Notes: a model not told the origin generated them from the sequence alone. 10,109 bases of DNA from Spirochaetia bacterium (GCA_900769955.1 CAAGIP010000168.1:1-10109); one strand, 5' to 3'; counted from the first letter of the stretch, positions 1 to 6,896 are shown. Made by a program: numbers and translations.

Positions 1-1113
1 CTTTATCCAACATCTGAACAAAAGATCATGTTTGCCAAAACGTTTGGCTGCTGCCGTAAAGTATATAACCTCATGCTTTCGGAAAAAATCGAGAGTTATA
101 AGACTACCGGGAAATTTGTGGCCGTAACACCTGCGAAGTACAAGAAAGATTTTCCTTATCTGAAGGAGGTAGACAGTCTTGCACTTGCAAACGTTCAGCT
201 CAATCTTCAGAGTGCTTTCAGAAATCACTTTGACAGGAACAGAAGGAAGAAAACGGGATTTCCTAAATTCAAATCAGCCAAGCACAGCAGAAAATCTTAT
301 ACTACCAACAACCAGAATGGCACAGTTGCCATTATTGACAACAGATATATTCGTTTGCCGAAAATAGGGAAAGTCAAGGCTGTTATACATAGAGTTCCCG
401 GCACAGACTGGAAACTCAAATCAGCTACTGTTTCATGCAGCAGTGACGACAGATACTATGTATCAGTTCTCTTCGAATATGAGAATTCTGCATCTACATA
501 TGTGGTAGATGAAAATAATGCCATCGGTATGGACTATGCTTCAGATGGGTTGTATGTGGATGATAAAGGAAACATAGGTACTAACCACAAATTCTATCGC
601 GAGTCTCATAAGAAACTTGCCAAAGAACAGCGAAAACTTTCACGGAAGAAAGGATCACGTAAAGGCGAAGACAAATCTCACAACTATCTGAAACAGCAGC
701 GTAAAGTAAACAGAATATACACGCATATTGCAAATCAGAGAAAGGATAATCTGCACAAAATCTCTGCTGAGATAGCCAATCAGTATGACATTGTGTGCGT
801 GGAGAATCTGAATATGAGAAATATGTCCAATAGAGGCTTTGGCAATGGAAAAGCCACACTGGATAACGGATACGGAATGTTCCTGGATATGTTGGAGTAT
901 AAACTTGCCAATCGAGGCAAATATCTCGTCAAGGTAGACAAGTGGTATCCATCAAGTCAGATATGCCATTGCTGTGGTAAACGGCACCCGGAAATGAAAG
1001 ATCTGAGAATCCGTACAATGAGATGTGAGTGCGGATATGTAATGGACCGCGACAGAAATGCAGCTATGAATATCAAAAAGGAAGGCCTACGCATAATGAA
1101 TTCAACAGCGTAA
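1..1113 (+). CDS. tnpB: TnpB, RNA-guided RuvC nuclease of IS605-family element (5' end cut by window)
   Basis: TnpB is a compact RNA-guided endonuclease, ancestral to Cas12. It cuts DNA matching a guide carried on the RNA from its own transposon end and so promotes retention of the element. The frame is open from base 1. The residues before the ATG at 28 (LYPTSEQKI) match the conserved TnpB N-terminus (YR-YPT-EQ), so the true start is about 8-10 codons left of the window and the ATG at 28 is internal. Numbering from that ATG, the RuvC motifs are GMDY (Asp169), CVENL (Glu259) and DRDRNAAMNI (Asp342), so the catalytic triad is intact. A zinc ribbon is formed by Cys313/Cys316 and Cys333/Cys335. 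The N-terminal GCCRKVYN motif and a basic Arg/Lys-rich helix region near 190-230 are also typical. The total of about 370 residues is normal for an active TnpB. It is not a catalytically dead TldR-like derivative. Confidence 0.93.
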   Translation, partial: LYPTSEQKIMFAKTFGCCRKVYNLMLSEKIESYKTTGKFVAVTPAKYKKDFPYLKEVDSLALANVQLNLQSAFRNHFDRNRRKKTGFPKFKSAKHSRKSYTTNNQNGTVAIIDNRYIRLPKIGKVKAVIHRVPGTDWKLKSATVSCSSDDRYYVSVLFEYENSASTYVVDENNAIGMDYASDGLYVDDKGNIGTNHKFYRESHKKLAKEQRKLSRKKGSRKGEDKSHNYLKQQRKVNRIYTHIANQRKDNLHKISAEIANQYDIVCVENLNMRNMSNRGFGNGKATLDNGYGMFLDMLEYKLANRGKYLVKVDKWYPSSQICHCCGKRHPEMKDLRIRTMRCECGYVMDRDRNAAMNIKKEGLRIMNSTA

Positions 1114-1271
1114 GCCGAACTTATGGTAGGCTGGGAACCAGCCAAACCAAACGCTTGTGGACACCATGTAAGACCTGCTTGCACCCTGTTGTGTAATCAG
1201 GCAGTGGTGAGTGAAGCAAGAAGCTCGGTAACTTGTTGCCGAGTAGTTCACCAATTCGGCTGTATCATCAG
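1114..1271 (+). ncRNA. Putative TnpB guide RNA (omega/reRNA) scaffold plus guide
   Basis: In this family the guide RNA is transcribed from the 3' end of tnpB through the right end of the element, and its last 16-20 bases come from the flanking DNA. This stretch has no ORF of its own but several helices: GGCTGG 1129-1134 with CCAGCC 1138-1143 (3-base loop), ATGGT 1123-1127 with ACCAT 1163-1167 enclosing it, and the 8-bp terminal hairpin 1224-1243 followed by GTAGTTCAC. The guide would then start at about 1252 (CAATTCGGCTGTATCATCAG). The real 5' end of the RNA may lie within tnpB. The assignment comes from family knowledge and visible pairing; expression is not shown. Confidence 0.55.
1224..1251 (+). 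repeat. Right-end subterminal hairpin and tail of the IS element
   Basis: The stem CTCGGTAA pairs with TTGCCGAG (one T-G wobble) around a CTTG tetraloop and is followed by TAGTTCAC. TnpA of IS200/IS605 elements recognises such subterminal hairpins in single-stranded DNA, and the same structure serves as the last stem of the guide RNA. Confidence 0.65.
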
Positions 1272-1274
1272 AAT

Positions 1275-1946
1275 ATGGTCAGAATTCTTGTTGTTGACGA
1301 CGATTGTGATTTCAACCGTTCCACTTCCGCGATACTTAGGATGAGGGGATATTCCCCCACCTCGTGCTTCAGTGCCAAAGAGGCCTTCGATGTCATGGAG
1401 CATGAGCGGTTCGGCCTGATTATTTCCGACATCATGATGAAGGACATGGATGGCTTTGAGTTTGCTGAGGCAATAAGAAGCATTGATACCGGCACCCCGA
1501 TTCTCTTCCTGAGTGCGCTGTCAGACGTTCCCTCAAAGGTGCGCGGCTTTTCACTTGGCATTGATGACTATCTGGTAAAGCCTGTCGATTTCGACGAGCT
1601 ATGCTGCCGTATCGAGGCACTGCTGAGACGGGCAAGAATAATGACCTCAAAACGTGTGGAAGCCGGTGGCTTCGTCATGGACAGTGATGAACACTCTGCC
1701 AGACTTGACGGCCGTGAGATCGCACTCACCGGAAGGGAGTTTTCAATACTTTTCAGACTGCTTTCCAGTCTGCAGAAGACCTTTACCCGCACAGAGCTCA
1801 TGGATGAGTTCTGGGATATGGATTCATCGTCCGGGACCAGGACGGTGGATGTGTACATCACAAAGCTGCGTGCAAAGCTTGCCGGGTGTGATTATTTCCA
1901 GATCGTGACCGTGCATGGACTGGGCTACCGGGTGAGGCTGAAATGA
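1275..1946 (+). CDS. OmpR/PhoB-family response regulator
   Basis: A 223-residue DNA-binding response regulator, the usual size for the family. The receiver domain (about residues 1-120) has the acidic pocket Asp8-Asp9-Asp10, the phospho-acceptor Asp52 in SDIMMKDMDG, Ser80 at the Thr/Ser switch position and Lys102 in the LVKP motif. The winged-helix domain (about 128-223) ends with the typical RTVDVYITKLRAKL and VTVHGLGYRV signatures. The ATG at 1275 is chosen because MVRILVVDDD fits the receiver start exactly. The frame stays open further left, but that part runs through the IS right end. No Shine-Dalgarno sequence is visible. TATCAT at 1263-1268 resembles a -10 box 7 bases before the ATG but has no convincing -35. 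The stop overlaps the kinase start by 4 bases. The target genes are unknown. Confidence 0.93.
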   Translation: MVRILVVDDDCDFNRSTSAILRMRGYSPTSCFSAKEAFDVMEHERFGLIISDIMMKDMDGFEFAEAIRSIDTGTPILFLSALSDVPSKVRGFSLGIDDYLVKPVDFDELCCRIEALLRRARIMTSKRVEAGGFVMDSDEHSARLDGREIALTGREFSILFRLLSSLQKTFTRTELMDEFWDMDSSSGTRTVDVYITKLRAKLAGCDYFQIVTVHGLGYRVRLK

Positions 1947-3001
1947 GGTTCAACAGGATTTTAAAGGCCATTATCAGGTTTCTTTCCTTCTTCGTGCCGG
2001 TATCCCTGCTGACGACCTTCACAATTGTGACGTTCCTGGAAACCCTTATGCAAAGTATCGGGCATGAATACACCAAGCAGGAGATTGACCTGGCGGCCAG
2101 GCAGACTTTCCTGGTGGTCGTTTTCATAGCGTCTGTCTTTTCCTTAATCGACTACTTCAGGATGAAGCTCTATGTGGAACGTCCGTGCCGGAAGATAAAG
2201 GATGTACTGTCCAGGTATATGAGCGGGGACTTCAGCGTGAGTGTCAGTATGAACTCACTGCTTCCCGGCCTTGATCAGTATGCATCTATCGCGGAGGCCG
2301 TGAACCGGCTTGGCAAGGAGCTCTCAGGAGCGGAAACACTGAGAAATGATTTCATCTCCAATGTATCTCACGAGCTTAAAACACCGCTTTCGGTAATTCA
2401 GAACTACGGAATGCTGCTTTCCGCTCCTGATCTGGATGAGAAGCAGCGAATGGAATATGCCTCCATCGTCACTGCCAGATCAAGGGAGCTTGCCAACCTC
2501 GTCACCAACATCCTCAGGCTGAATAAGCTTGAAAACCAGCAGATCCTCCCCAAAGCGGATGAGTTTTCCCTCTCTGACAGCATCTGTTCCTCCCTGCTTC
2601 AGTTTGAGGGGGTGTGGGATCAAAAGGGTATCATACTGGAAACTGACATAGAGGAGGACATTGCAGTCAGAAGTGACAGGGAGCTTTTATCCCTTATCTG
2701 GTCCAATCTCTTTTCAAATGCCTTCAAGTTCACGCCTGAGGGCGGAACAGTGGCGGTGAGACTGCACAGGGCTGATGGCTATGCGGTACTGAACGTGCAG
2801 GATACGGGTATCGGAATTCCCGAGGATGTGAGAAAGCATGTGTGGGAGAAGTTCTATCAGGGGGACAGGTCCCATTCAACGGCGGGAAATGGGCTGGGCC
2901 TTGCCCTGGTCAGGCGCTCAGCAGCCCTGACGGGCGCCGAAGTGTTCTTTGAGAGCGAGGTGGGAAAGGGCACGCTCTTTACGGTGAGAATAAGGTTATG
3001 A
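1943..3001 (+). CDS. Two-component sensor histidine kinase
   Basis: A 352-residue membrane kinase that should phosphorylate the response regulator encoded just upstream. Two membrane segments lie at about residues 12-33 and 54-72 and enclose only about 20 residues, so there is almost no external sensor domain. A linker or HAMP-like region follows (about 73-130), then HisKA with the phospho-acceptor His143 in FISNVSHELKTPL. The HATPase domain carries the N box (WSNLFSNAFKF, Asn255/Asn259), G1 (DTGIGIPED, from Asp287), F box (EKFYQGD) and G2 (GNGLGLAL). All motifs are intact. The ATG overlaps the regulator stop as ATGA, with GGTGAGG at 1931-1937 as ribosome binding site. The short extracellular loop suggests an intramembrane-sensing kinase, or one that takes its signal from a membrane partner such as the next gene product. 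The ligand is unknown. Confidence 0.93.
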   Translation: MRFNRILKAIIRFLSFFVPVSLLTTFTIVTFLETLMQSIGHEYTKQEIDLAARQTFLVVVFIASVFSLIDYFRMKLYVERPCRKIKDVLSRYMSGDFSVSVSMNSLLPGLDQYASIAEAVNRLGKELSGAETLRNDFISNVSHELKTPLSVIQNYGMLLSAPDLDEKQRMEYASIVTARSRELANLVTNILRLNKLENQQILPKADEFSLSDSICSSLLQFEGVWDQKGIILETDIEEDIAVRSDRELLSLIWSNLFSNAFKFTPEGGTVAVRLHRADGYAVLNVQDTGIGIPEDVRKHVWEKFYQGDRSHSTAGNGLGLALVRRSAALTGAEVFFESEVGKGTLFTVRIRL

Positions 3002-3798
3002 AGCGTTTCCTGAGGCCGCCTCTTTACATTCTGATTCCCCTGGACATCCTTGCCGCAGTAATGCTGACATGTTCATTCCTTTATCCGGAAATGTTCACAA
3101 TACTGTGTTACCCTGTGTACGTCCTGTCCTTCATTATGCTTGTCCTGACTTCGATAAGACTTCCTTCAGCGGTAAGAGAGGTGATGGGGATCAGGAAGTA
3201 CATACCAGGTGAAAGACTGAGGCTGCTCTGCTCGCTTATCTTCAATATGTCCTATTCGGTCTTTCTGGTAATCTCATGGCTGCTTACCGGTATCTACTGG
3301 TATCTGGCAGCGGCTGTCTTCTATCTGGTACTGTCCCTGCTGAAGCTTCACATATACCGCTCGGAAGACGGACGAAGGATTCTCCGGTCGGTCCTGCTGG
3401 TGCTGACCCTCCTGGACATTTGCATAATTGCCATGGTCTTCCTGACTGCCGGAGAGCGGGCTGACAGGAAAACGTCGGACATCTTTGCCATCACCATGGC
3501 ACTCTACACGTTTGTCTTTTTAACCGTATCGATAGTAAGTCTTGTCAGGGAGAGAAAACTGACTGATCAGGTCAGGGCAGGGCGCAGGTTCATATCCCTG
3601 ACCTCTGCCGTGATATCGATGATAAACCTGGAAAACACCCTGATAAACACCTTCTCGGAAGGACGTGACGGGTCCTTCCGATACCTGATGGTCACCCTGT
3701 CGGGTCTTGCCTTCACCGTGGCACTTGCCTTTGTCCGGTTCCTCCTTCTGCTGAAGCTCAAACGGGATCGGGAGGAATCCGGTGACGCATTGTCCTGA
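2998..3798 (+). CDS. Multi-spanning membrane protein of unknown function, linked to two-component system
   Basis: A 266-residue, strongly hydrophobic protein with about eight predicted membrane segments, at roughly residues 7-28, 32-52, 80-98, 99-118, 127-148, 158-180, 198-215 and 228-250. Short loops carry many Arg and Lys residues (for example RSEDGRR and RERK). No catalytic, transporter or binding motif is recognised. It starts with an ATGA overlap with the kinase stop and so is translationally coupled to it. As recalled from family patterns (not searched), membrane proteins with a similar central TGIYWY-like turn and an ALYTF motif occur beside regulator-kinase pairs in gut Firmicutes. 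That would make this a recurring three-gene module. It could be an accessory sensor, a negative regulator of the kinase, or an effector. The direct evidence is only topology and operon position. Confidence 0.85.
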   Translation: MKRFLRPPLYILIPLDILAAVMLTCSFLYPEMFTILCYPVYVLSFIMLVLTSIRLPSAVREVMGIRKYIPGERLRLLCSLIFNMSYSVFLVISWLLTGIYWYLAAAVFYLVLSLLKLHIYRSEDGRRILRSVLLVLTLLDICIIAMVFLTAGERADRKTSDIFAITMALYTFVFLTVSIVSLVRERKLTDQVRAGRRFISLTSAVISMINLENTLINTFSEGRDGSFRYLMVTLSGLAFTVALAFVRFLLLLKLKRDREESGDALS

Positions 3799-3955
3799 TA
3801 ACGGCAGTCGGGGTTGAAATGTTTGCCTAAATACACACTGTAACTTAGTTATGATTACTTACTATAGTCTCTATGATTTATTCAGGTGTTTTATTTGATC
3901 ATCTTTCGTCAGATATGCACTTATTAACCCATATTCCGGTAGGGTATAACGCCCC

Positions 3956-3975
3956 CTGAATATCACTCGATTCAG
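3956..3975. repeat. Inverted repeat adjacent to the rny -35 box
   Basis: CTGAAT at 3956-3961 and ATTCAG at 3970-3975 form a perfect 6-bp dyad with an 8-base spacer, ending one base before the -35 hexamer of the rny promoter. The position suits a regulator-binding site. There is no T-run, so it is not an intrinsic terminator. It could be chance in AT-rich DNA. Confidence 0.25.
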
Positions 3976-3976
3976 C

Positions 3977-4023
3977 TTGACCTTTGGATAGCCTGTCATT
4001 ATGATTATAGATATCATAGGGGA
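3977..4023 (+). promoter_or_regulatory. Sigma-70-type promoter and ribosome binding site for rny-ymdB
   Basis: TTGACC (3977-3982), a 17-base spacer and TATGAT (4000-4005) make a near-consensus housekeeping promoter with a predicted transcription start near 4012. AGGGGA at 4018-4023 follows, 8 bases before the rny ATG, giving a very short leader of about 20 bases. The rest of the 233-base gap (3799-3976) is AT-rich. It holds no ORF and no clear terminator for the upstream operon, only a few repeated TATGAT motifs. Confidence 0.75.
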
Positions 4024-4031
4024 TTATAGTT

Positions 4032-5564
4032 ATGATGAACGTTATTACTATCCTTCTATGTTGTTTTTTAGGCATAGCCCTCGGCTATACAGGCCGTTGG
4101 ATATATGCAAAGTTCAAGCTGACTTCCGTTGAACAGAAGGCAGTCAGAACTGAGCAGGAAGCAATCATCAAGGCAGAAGCTCAGGCAAAAGAGCTCATGC
4201 TTGAAACCCGCGATAAACTGCTGAAAGAGCAGCAGCAGAATGAGCGTGAGGCAAGGGAAAGAAGATCAGAGCTGCAGAAAACGGAACGCCGTCTCCTGCA
4301 GAAGGAAGAAAATCTTGAACACAGGCAGCAGGAACTTGATGCAGTCAAAAAGCAACTATTAGAAAGGGCTGAAGCCGCTTCGGCAAAGGAAGCGGAACTG
4401 AAGGAGAAGGAGTCTTCACTCATTACCGAGCTGGAGAAGATCGCAGGGATGAGCCAGGAGGAAGCCAAGGCTTCCATCATCGAGCAGATGAAGGTAAAGG
4501 CCACCCACGACGGACATGTCTATGTCGCCAAGATCGAGGCCGAGACGAAGCTCACGGCTGAGAAGGTTGCGCGTGACATCATTGTCGAATCGATCCAGCG
4601 TCTGGCCACGGAGGTCAGCGGGGAAGTAACCACTTCCTCCGTCTCACTTCCTTCAGATGAGATGAAGGGCCGCATCATCGGCCGCGAGGGAAGGAACATC
4701 CGTACGCTTGAAACACTCACTGGTGTCGACATCATCATCGATGACACACCTGAGGCAGTCGTCATTTCATGTTTCGACCCTGTCAGGAAGGAAATCGCGA
4801 GAGTCGCGCTTGAACGTCTTGTTCAGGACGGACGCATCCACCCCTCACGCATTGAGGAAATGGTTTCCAAGGTCAGCAAGGAAGTCGGAAGAATCATTGT
4901 CGATGAAGGTGAAAAGGTCATTTTTGATCTTGGAATTCACAATATGGGACCTGAACTCATCAGGGCTCTCGGCAGACTGTATTTCAGGACAAGCTACGGA
5001 CAGAACGTCCTTTACCACTCCAAGGAAGTTGCAATTCTGGCCGGCATGATCGCATCTGAAGTCGGTGCGAATGCAGAGATCGCAGTCAGGGGCGGTCTGT
5101 TGCACGATATCGGTAAAGGTGCGGAAACAGAGAGTGAAGCCAACCATGCAGAGCTCGGTGCCGACCTCGTGAAGAGACTAGGTGAGGACCCGAGGGTGGT
5201 TAACGCCGTTGCCGCTCACCATGGTGATGTCGACACGAACTGCATCGAATCCATCATCGTTCAGATTGCGGATGCAATTTCCGCCGCACGTCCCGGTGCA
5301 AGGCGTGAGAGCCTTGACAACTACATCAAGCGTCTTGAGAGCCTTGAAGGCATCGCAAAGAGCTTTGAGGGCGTTGACAGTGCATATGCGGTTCAGGCAG
5401 GACGTGAACTCAGGATTCTCGTAAACAACACTACTGTTTCCGATGAGGATGCCAAGGATATCGCAAAGGGCATTGCCGAGAGAATCGAGGCAGAGCTGAG
5501 ATATCCCGGAAAGATCAAGGTCACCATCATCAGGGAGACCAGGATCGTGGAGTACGCAAGATAA
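4032..5564 (+). CDS. rny: Ribonuclease Y
   Basis: RNase Y is a membrane-anchored endoribonuclease that initiates mRNA decay in many bacteria lacking RNase E. The 510-residue length is standard. The N-terminal membrane helix (about residues 3-22) is followed by a long Lys/Glu/Gln-rich coiled coil (about 30-190). The KH RNA-binding domain (about 205-270) contains GRIIGREGRN, and the HD hydrolase domain (about 320-420) contains His329, the HD pair His358-Asp359 (RGGLLHDIGKG) and Asp414. The C-terminal RNase Y domain ends in KVTIIRETRIVEYAR, a conserved tail. The ATG at 4032 is set by the AGGGGA site 8 bases upstream; a second ATG at 4035 is equally in frame. Its stop is followed directly by the ymdB start, so the two are one transcription unit. 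The region near 4180-4380 is unusually rich in Glu, Gln and Lys codons, as expected for the coiled coil. Confidence 0.97.
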   Translation: MMNVITILLCCFLGIALGYTGRWIYAKFKLTSVEQKAVRTEQEAIIKAEAQAKELMLETRDKLLKEQQQNEREARERRSELQKTERRLLQKEENLEHRQQELDAVKKQLLERAEAASAKEAELKEKESSLITELEKIAGMSQEEAKASIIEQMKVKATHDGHVYVAKIEAETKLTAEKVARDIIVESIQRLATEVSGEVTTSSVSLPSDEMKGRIIGREGRNIRTLETLTGVDIIIDDTPEAVVISCFDPVRKEIARVALERLVQDGRIHPSRIEEMVSKVSKEVGRIIVDEGEKVIFDLGIHNMGPELIRALGRLYFRTSYGQNVLYHSKEVAILAGMIASEVGANAEIAVRGGLLHDIGKGAETESEANHAELGADLVKRLGEDPRVVNAVAAHHGDVDTNCIESIIVQIADAISAARPGARRESLDNYIKRLESLEGIAKSFEGVDSAYAVQAGRELRILVNNTTVSDEDAKDIAKGIAERIEAELRYPGKIKVTIIRETRIVEYAR

Positions 5565-6335
5565 ATGCAGGTTAAAATCCTTATGCTGGGAGATGTGGCC
5601 GGGGCACCGGGCATGAGTGCCCTCTTCCTCGGTCTTTCCGGCCTTATGAAGAAAACGAAGGCTGACCTCTGTGTCATCAACGGTGAGAACGCCGCAGGAG
5701 GTTTCGGCATAAGTGAGGATGACTACTACGCCATGAAGAAATATGGTGCCGACGTGATCACGAGCGGCAACCATATCTGGCAGAAGAGTGAGATCTATCC
5801 CCTGCTTGACAGCAAGGATGATCTCCTCAGACCCCTTAATTATCCGAAAGGGGTCATGGGTCACGGAGTATGCACCATCCAGAAGAACGGTGTCACATAC
5901 TCCGTAATCTCCCTGCAGGGCAGGGTGGACATGCCCGTAACCGACTGTCCCTTCCGCACGGTGAAGGATACTGTTGAAAAACTTAAGAAAACATCTGACA
6001 TCATACTCGTCGATTTCCATGCGGAATCATCGCTTGAAAAGGAAGCAATGGGTTTCTGGCTTGACGGATCGGTCACTGCCGTTGTCGGCACGCACACTCA
6101 TGTGCAGACCATGGATGAGAAGATCCTTCCGGGCGGTACCGGATACATAACGGACATCGGTCTTACAGGTGTACACGGAGCCGTCATCGGGTCCAAGCCT
6201 GAAGTATCGATAGAACGTCAGCTCACACAGCTTCCGATGAAGAGTGAAATAGCTGATGAGGCGGGCTCTGTTCAGGGTGTTCTCATTACAGCTGACAGCG
6301 GGAGCGGTAAGTGCATTTCAATTGAAAGAATCTAG
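5565..6335 (+). CDS. ymdB: YmdB-type metallophosphoesterase (TIGR00282 family), cyclic nucleotide phosphodiesterase
   Basis: A 256-residue calcineurin-like phosphoesterase of the TIGR00282 family. The Bacillus member YmdB hydrolyses cyclic nucleotides with a di-metal centre and affects biofilm and motility gene expression. Metal-ligand motifs in order are GDV (Asp10), NGENAAGG (Glu41/Asn42), TSGNHIW (Asn69/His70), DFHAE (His152) and GTHTHVQT (His177/His179), all intact. The ATG follows the rny TAA with zero spacing, with TGGAG at 5548-5552 as a weak ribosome binding site inside rny. An rny-ymdB pairing is common in bacteria that have both, which fits a shared role in RNA or nucleotide turnover. 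The stop TAG lies in the palindrome CTAG shared with the convergent GerMN gene. Substrate specificity in this organism is inferred from the family only. Confidence 0.93.
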   Translation: MQVKILMLGDVAGAPGMSALFLGLSGLMKKTKADLCVINGENAAGGFGISEDDYYAMKKYGADVITSGNHIWQKSEIYPLLDSKDDLLRPLNYPKGVMGHGVCTIQKNGVTYSVISLQGRVDMPVTDCPFRTVKDTVEKLKKTSDIILVDFHAESSLEKEAMGFWLDGSVTAVVGTHTHVQTMDEKILPGGTGYITDIGLTGVHGAVIGSKPEVSIERQLTQLPMKSEIADEAGSVQGVLITADSGSGKCISIERI

Positions 6336-6889
6336 CCTGTAACCTTTCCTTCAACAAGTATCACGACCTTATTAACACTCTCATTCAGTATGAGAGTGTC
6401 TTTTATCTGGTCAAATGCGGTGTATCCGTTGTATTCATCGCTTTTGAGGACATCGTCTGAAAGATCGACATAGCAAATACCTTTTTTCAAAGTCAGTCCT
6501 ATAAGCTCCGTTTTCCTGTTCACGAGCGAAATGCACCCTTGTCTGAGGGCTTCCTCAGGGTAGTCGTGAATCAGGGCTTCGACTGTGTCATGAAGTGCAT
6601 CGGAGCCGCGCTTTTCCGTAACCAGTACGAAGGACTTAGGTCCTTCCTGTGAGAGGTATACTGCCTTTACACCGCGGTGCGGAGATGAAGCTTCCTCTTC
6701 ATGCATTGCCGCTATCATCGGTAATACCCCGCTTTTTTCAACGGCATTCACGATTTTGGGATAGAACAGAAACAGAAGTCCTGCCGTCCATATAACGAAG
6801 GCGATGGAAATGATGACAGGCCGGAGCCTCGATGGCTTTTCCCTGTCAAGATTTTCCTTCTGGCGGAACATGTCGTCGTCTTCGATCAT
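6332..6889 (-). CDS. GerMN-domain membrane-anchored protein
   Basis: A 185-residue protein with an acidic and charged N-terminus, one membrane helix at about residues 24-43 (RPVIISIAFVIWTAGLLFLF) and a C-terminal GerMN domain at about 77-181. GerMN hallmarks are GICYVDLSDDV, the TL-LNESVNKV segment and the closing VVILVEGK. GerMN domains occur in sporulation proteins and in envelope lipoproteins of non-sporulating bacteria. The function here is unknown, probably outside the membrane in envelope biology. The frame is open up to 6985, but that extension overlaps the upstream gene and reads like shadow sequence (Cys/His-rich), so the ATG at 6889 is preferred. ATG 6871 is the alternative. No clear ribosome binding site is present for either. 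The stop overlaps the ymdB stop by 4 bases. The codons for about residues 164-172 coincide with a terminator hairpin acting on the opposite strand. Confidence 0.87.
   Translation of the reverse strand: MIEDDDMFRQKENLDREKPSRLRPVIISIAFVIWTAGLLFLFYPKIVNAVEKSGVLPMIAAMHEEEASSPHRGVKAVYLSQEGPKSFVLVTEKRGSDALHDTVEALIHDYPEEALRQGCISLVNRKTELIGLTLKKGICYVDLSDDVLKSDEYNGYTAFDQIKDTLILNESVNKVVILVEGKVTG
6375..6404 (+). terminator. Intrinsic terminator of rny-ymdB, embedded in the convergent gene
   Basis: ACACTCTCAT (6375-6384) and ATGAGAGTGT (6390-6399) form a perfect 10-bp stem with loop TCAGT, followed by CTTTTAT. On the plus strand this is a good rho-independent terminator about 40 bases after the ymdB stop. 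On the minus strand the stem is followed by TTAATAAGG, a poorer U-tract, so it should act mainly on plus-strand transcripts. It lies wholly inside the 3' coding part of the GerMN gene. Confidence 0.75.
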
Positions 6890-6896
6890 AAACGAA

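Larger units (their letters stand above)
1..1251 (+). mobile_element. IS200/IS605-family insertion sequence, right-hand part (left end outside window)
   Basis: The element is recognised from its tnpB gene followed by a roughly 140-base structured 3' region. That region finishes in a subterminal hairpin (8-bp stem 1224-1231 with 1236-1243, loop CTTG) and the tail GTAGTTCAC ending at about 1251, a layout typical of right ends in this family. GTGAA at 1211-1215 can also pair with TTCAC at 1247-1251 around the hairpin. These elements have no terminal inverted repeats and make no target duplication, so the right boundary is inferred from the hairpin-plus-tail pattern and may be off by a few bases. 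No tnpA transposase is visible in the window. It may lie to the left, or the element may depend on a TnpA supplied in trans. By eye the GC content is lower than in the genes to the right, consistent with acquired DNA. Confidence 0.75.

Noticed and set aside
28..30. ATG at 28 as the true tnpB start
   Set aside because: The frame is open to base 1 and encodes the conserved LYPTSEQ part of the TnpB N-terminus, so the gene begins left of the window.
1233..1274. TTG start giving a longer response regulator
   Set aside because: The extra 14 codons run through the IS right-end hairpin and do not resemble a receiver domain; MVRILVVDDD at 1275 is the normal start.
1123..1344. Short plus-strand frame over the IS right end
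   Set aside because: It reads through the guide RNA scaffold and into the response regulator in a wrong frame.
3814..3842. TTGAAA as the -35 of a second promoter upstream of rny
   Set aside because: No acceptable -10 hexamer lies 15-19 bases downstream.
3951..3957. AGGG...CCCT hairpin in the 3799-4031 gap as terminator of the two-component operon
   Set aside because: Only about 4 base pairs and no T-run; no convincing terminator is visible for that operon.
4181..6020. Several minus-strand frames of 80-280 residues opposite rny and ymdB
   Set aside because: They are antisense to strongly supported genes, show no domain motifs and have Ser/Cys-rich compositions typical of reverse-strand shadows.
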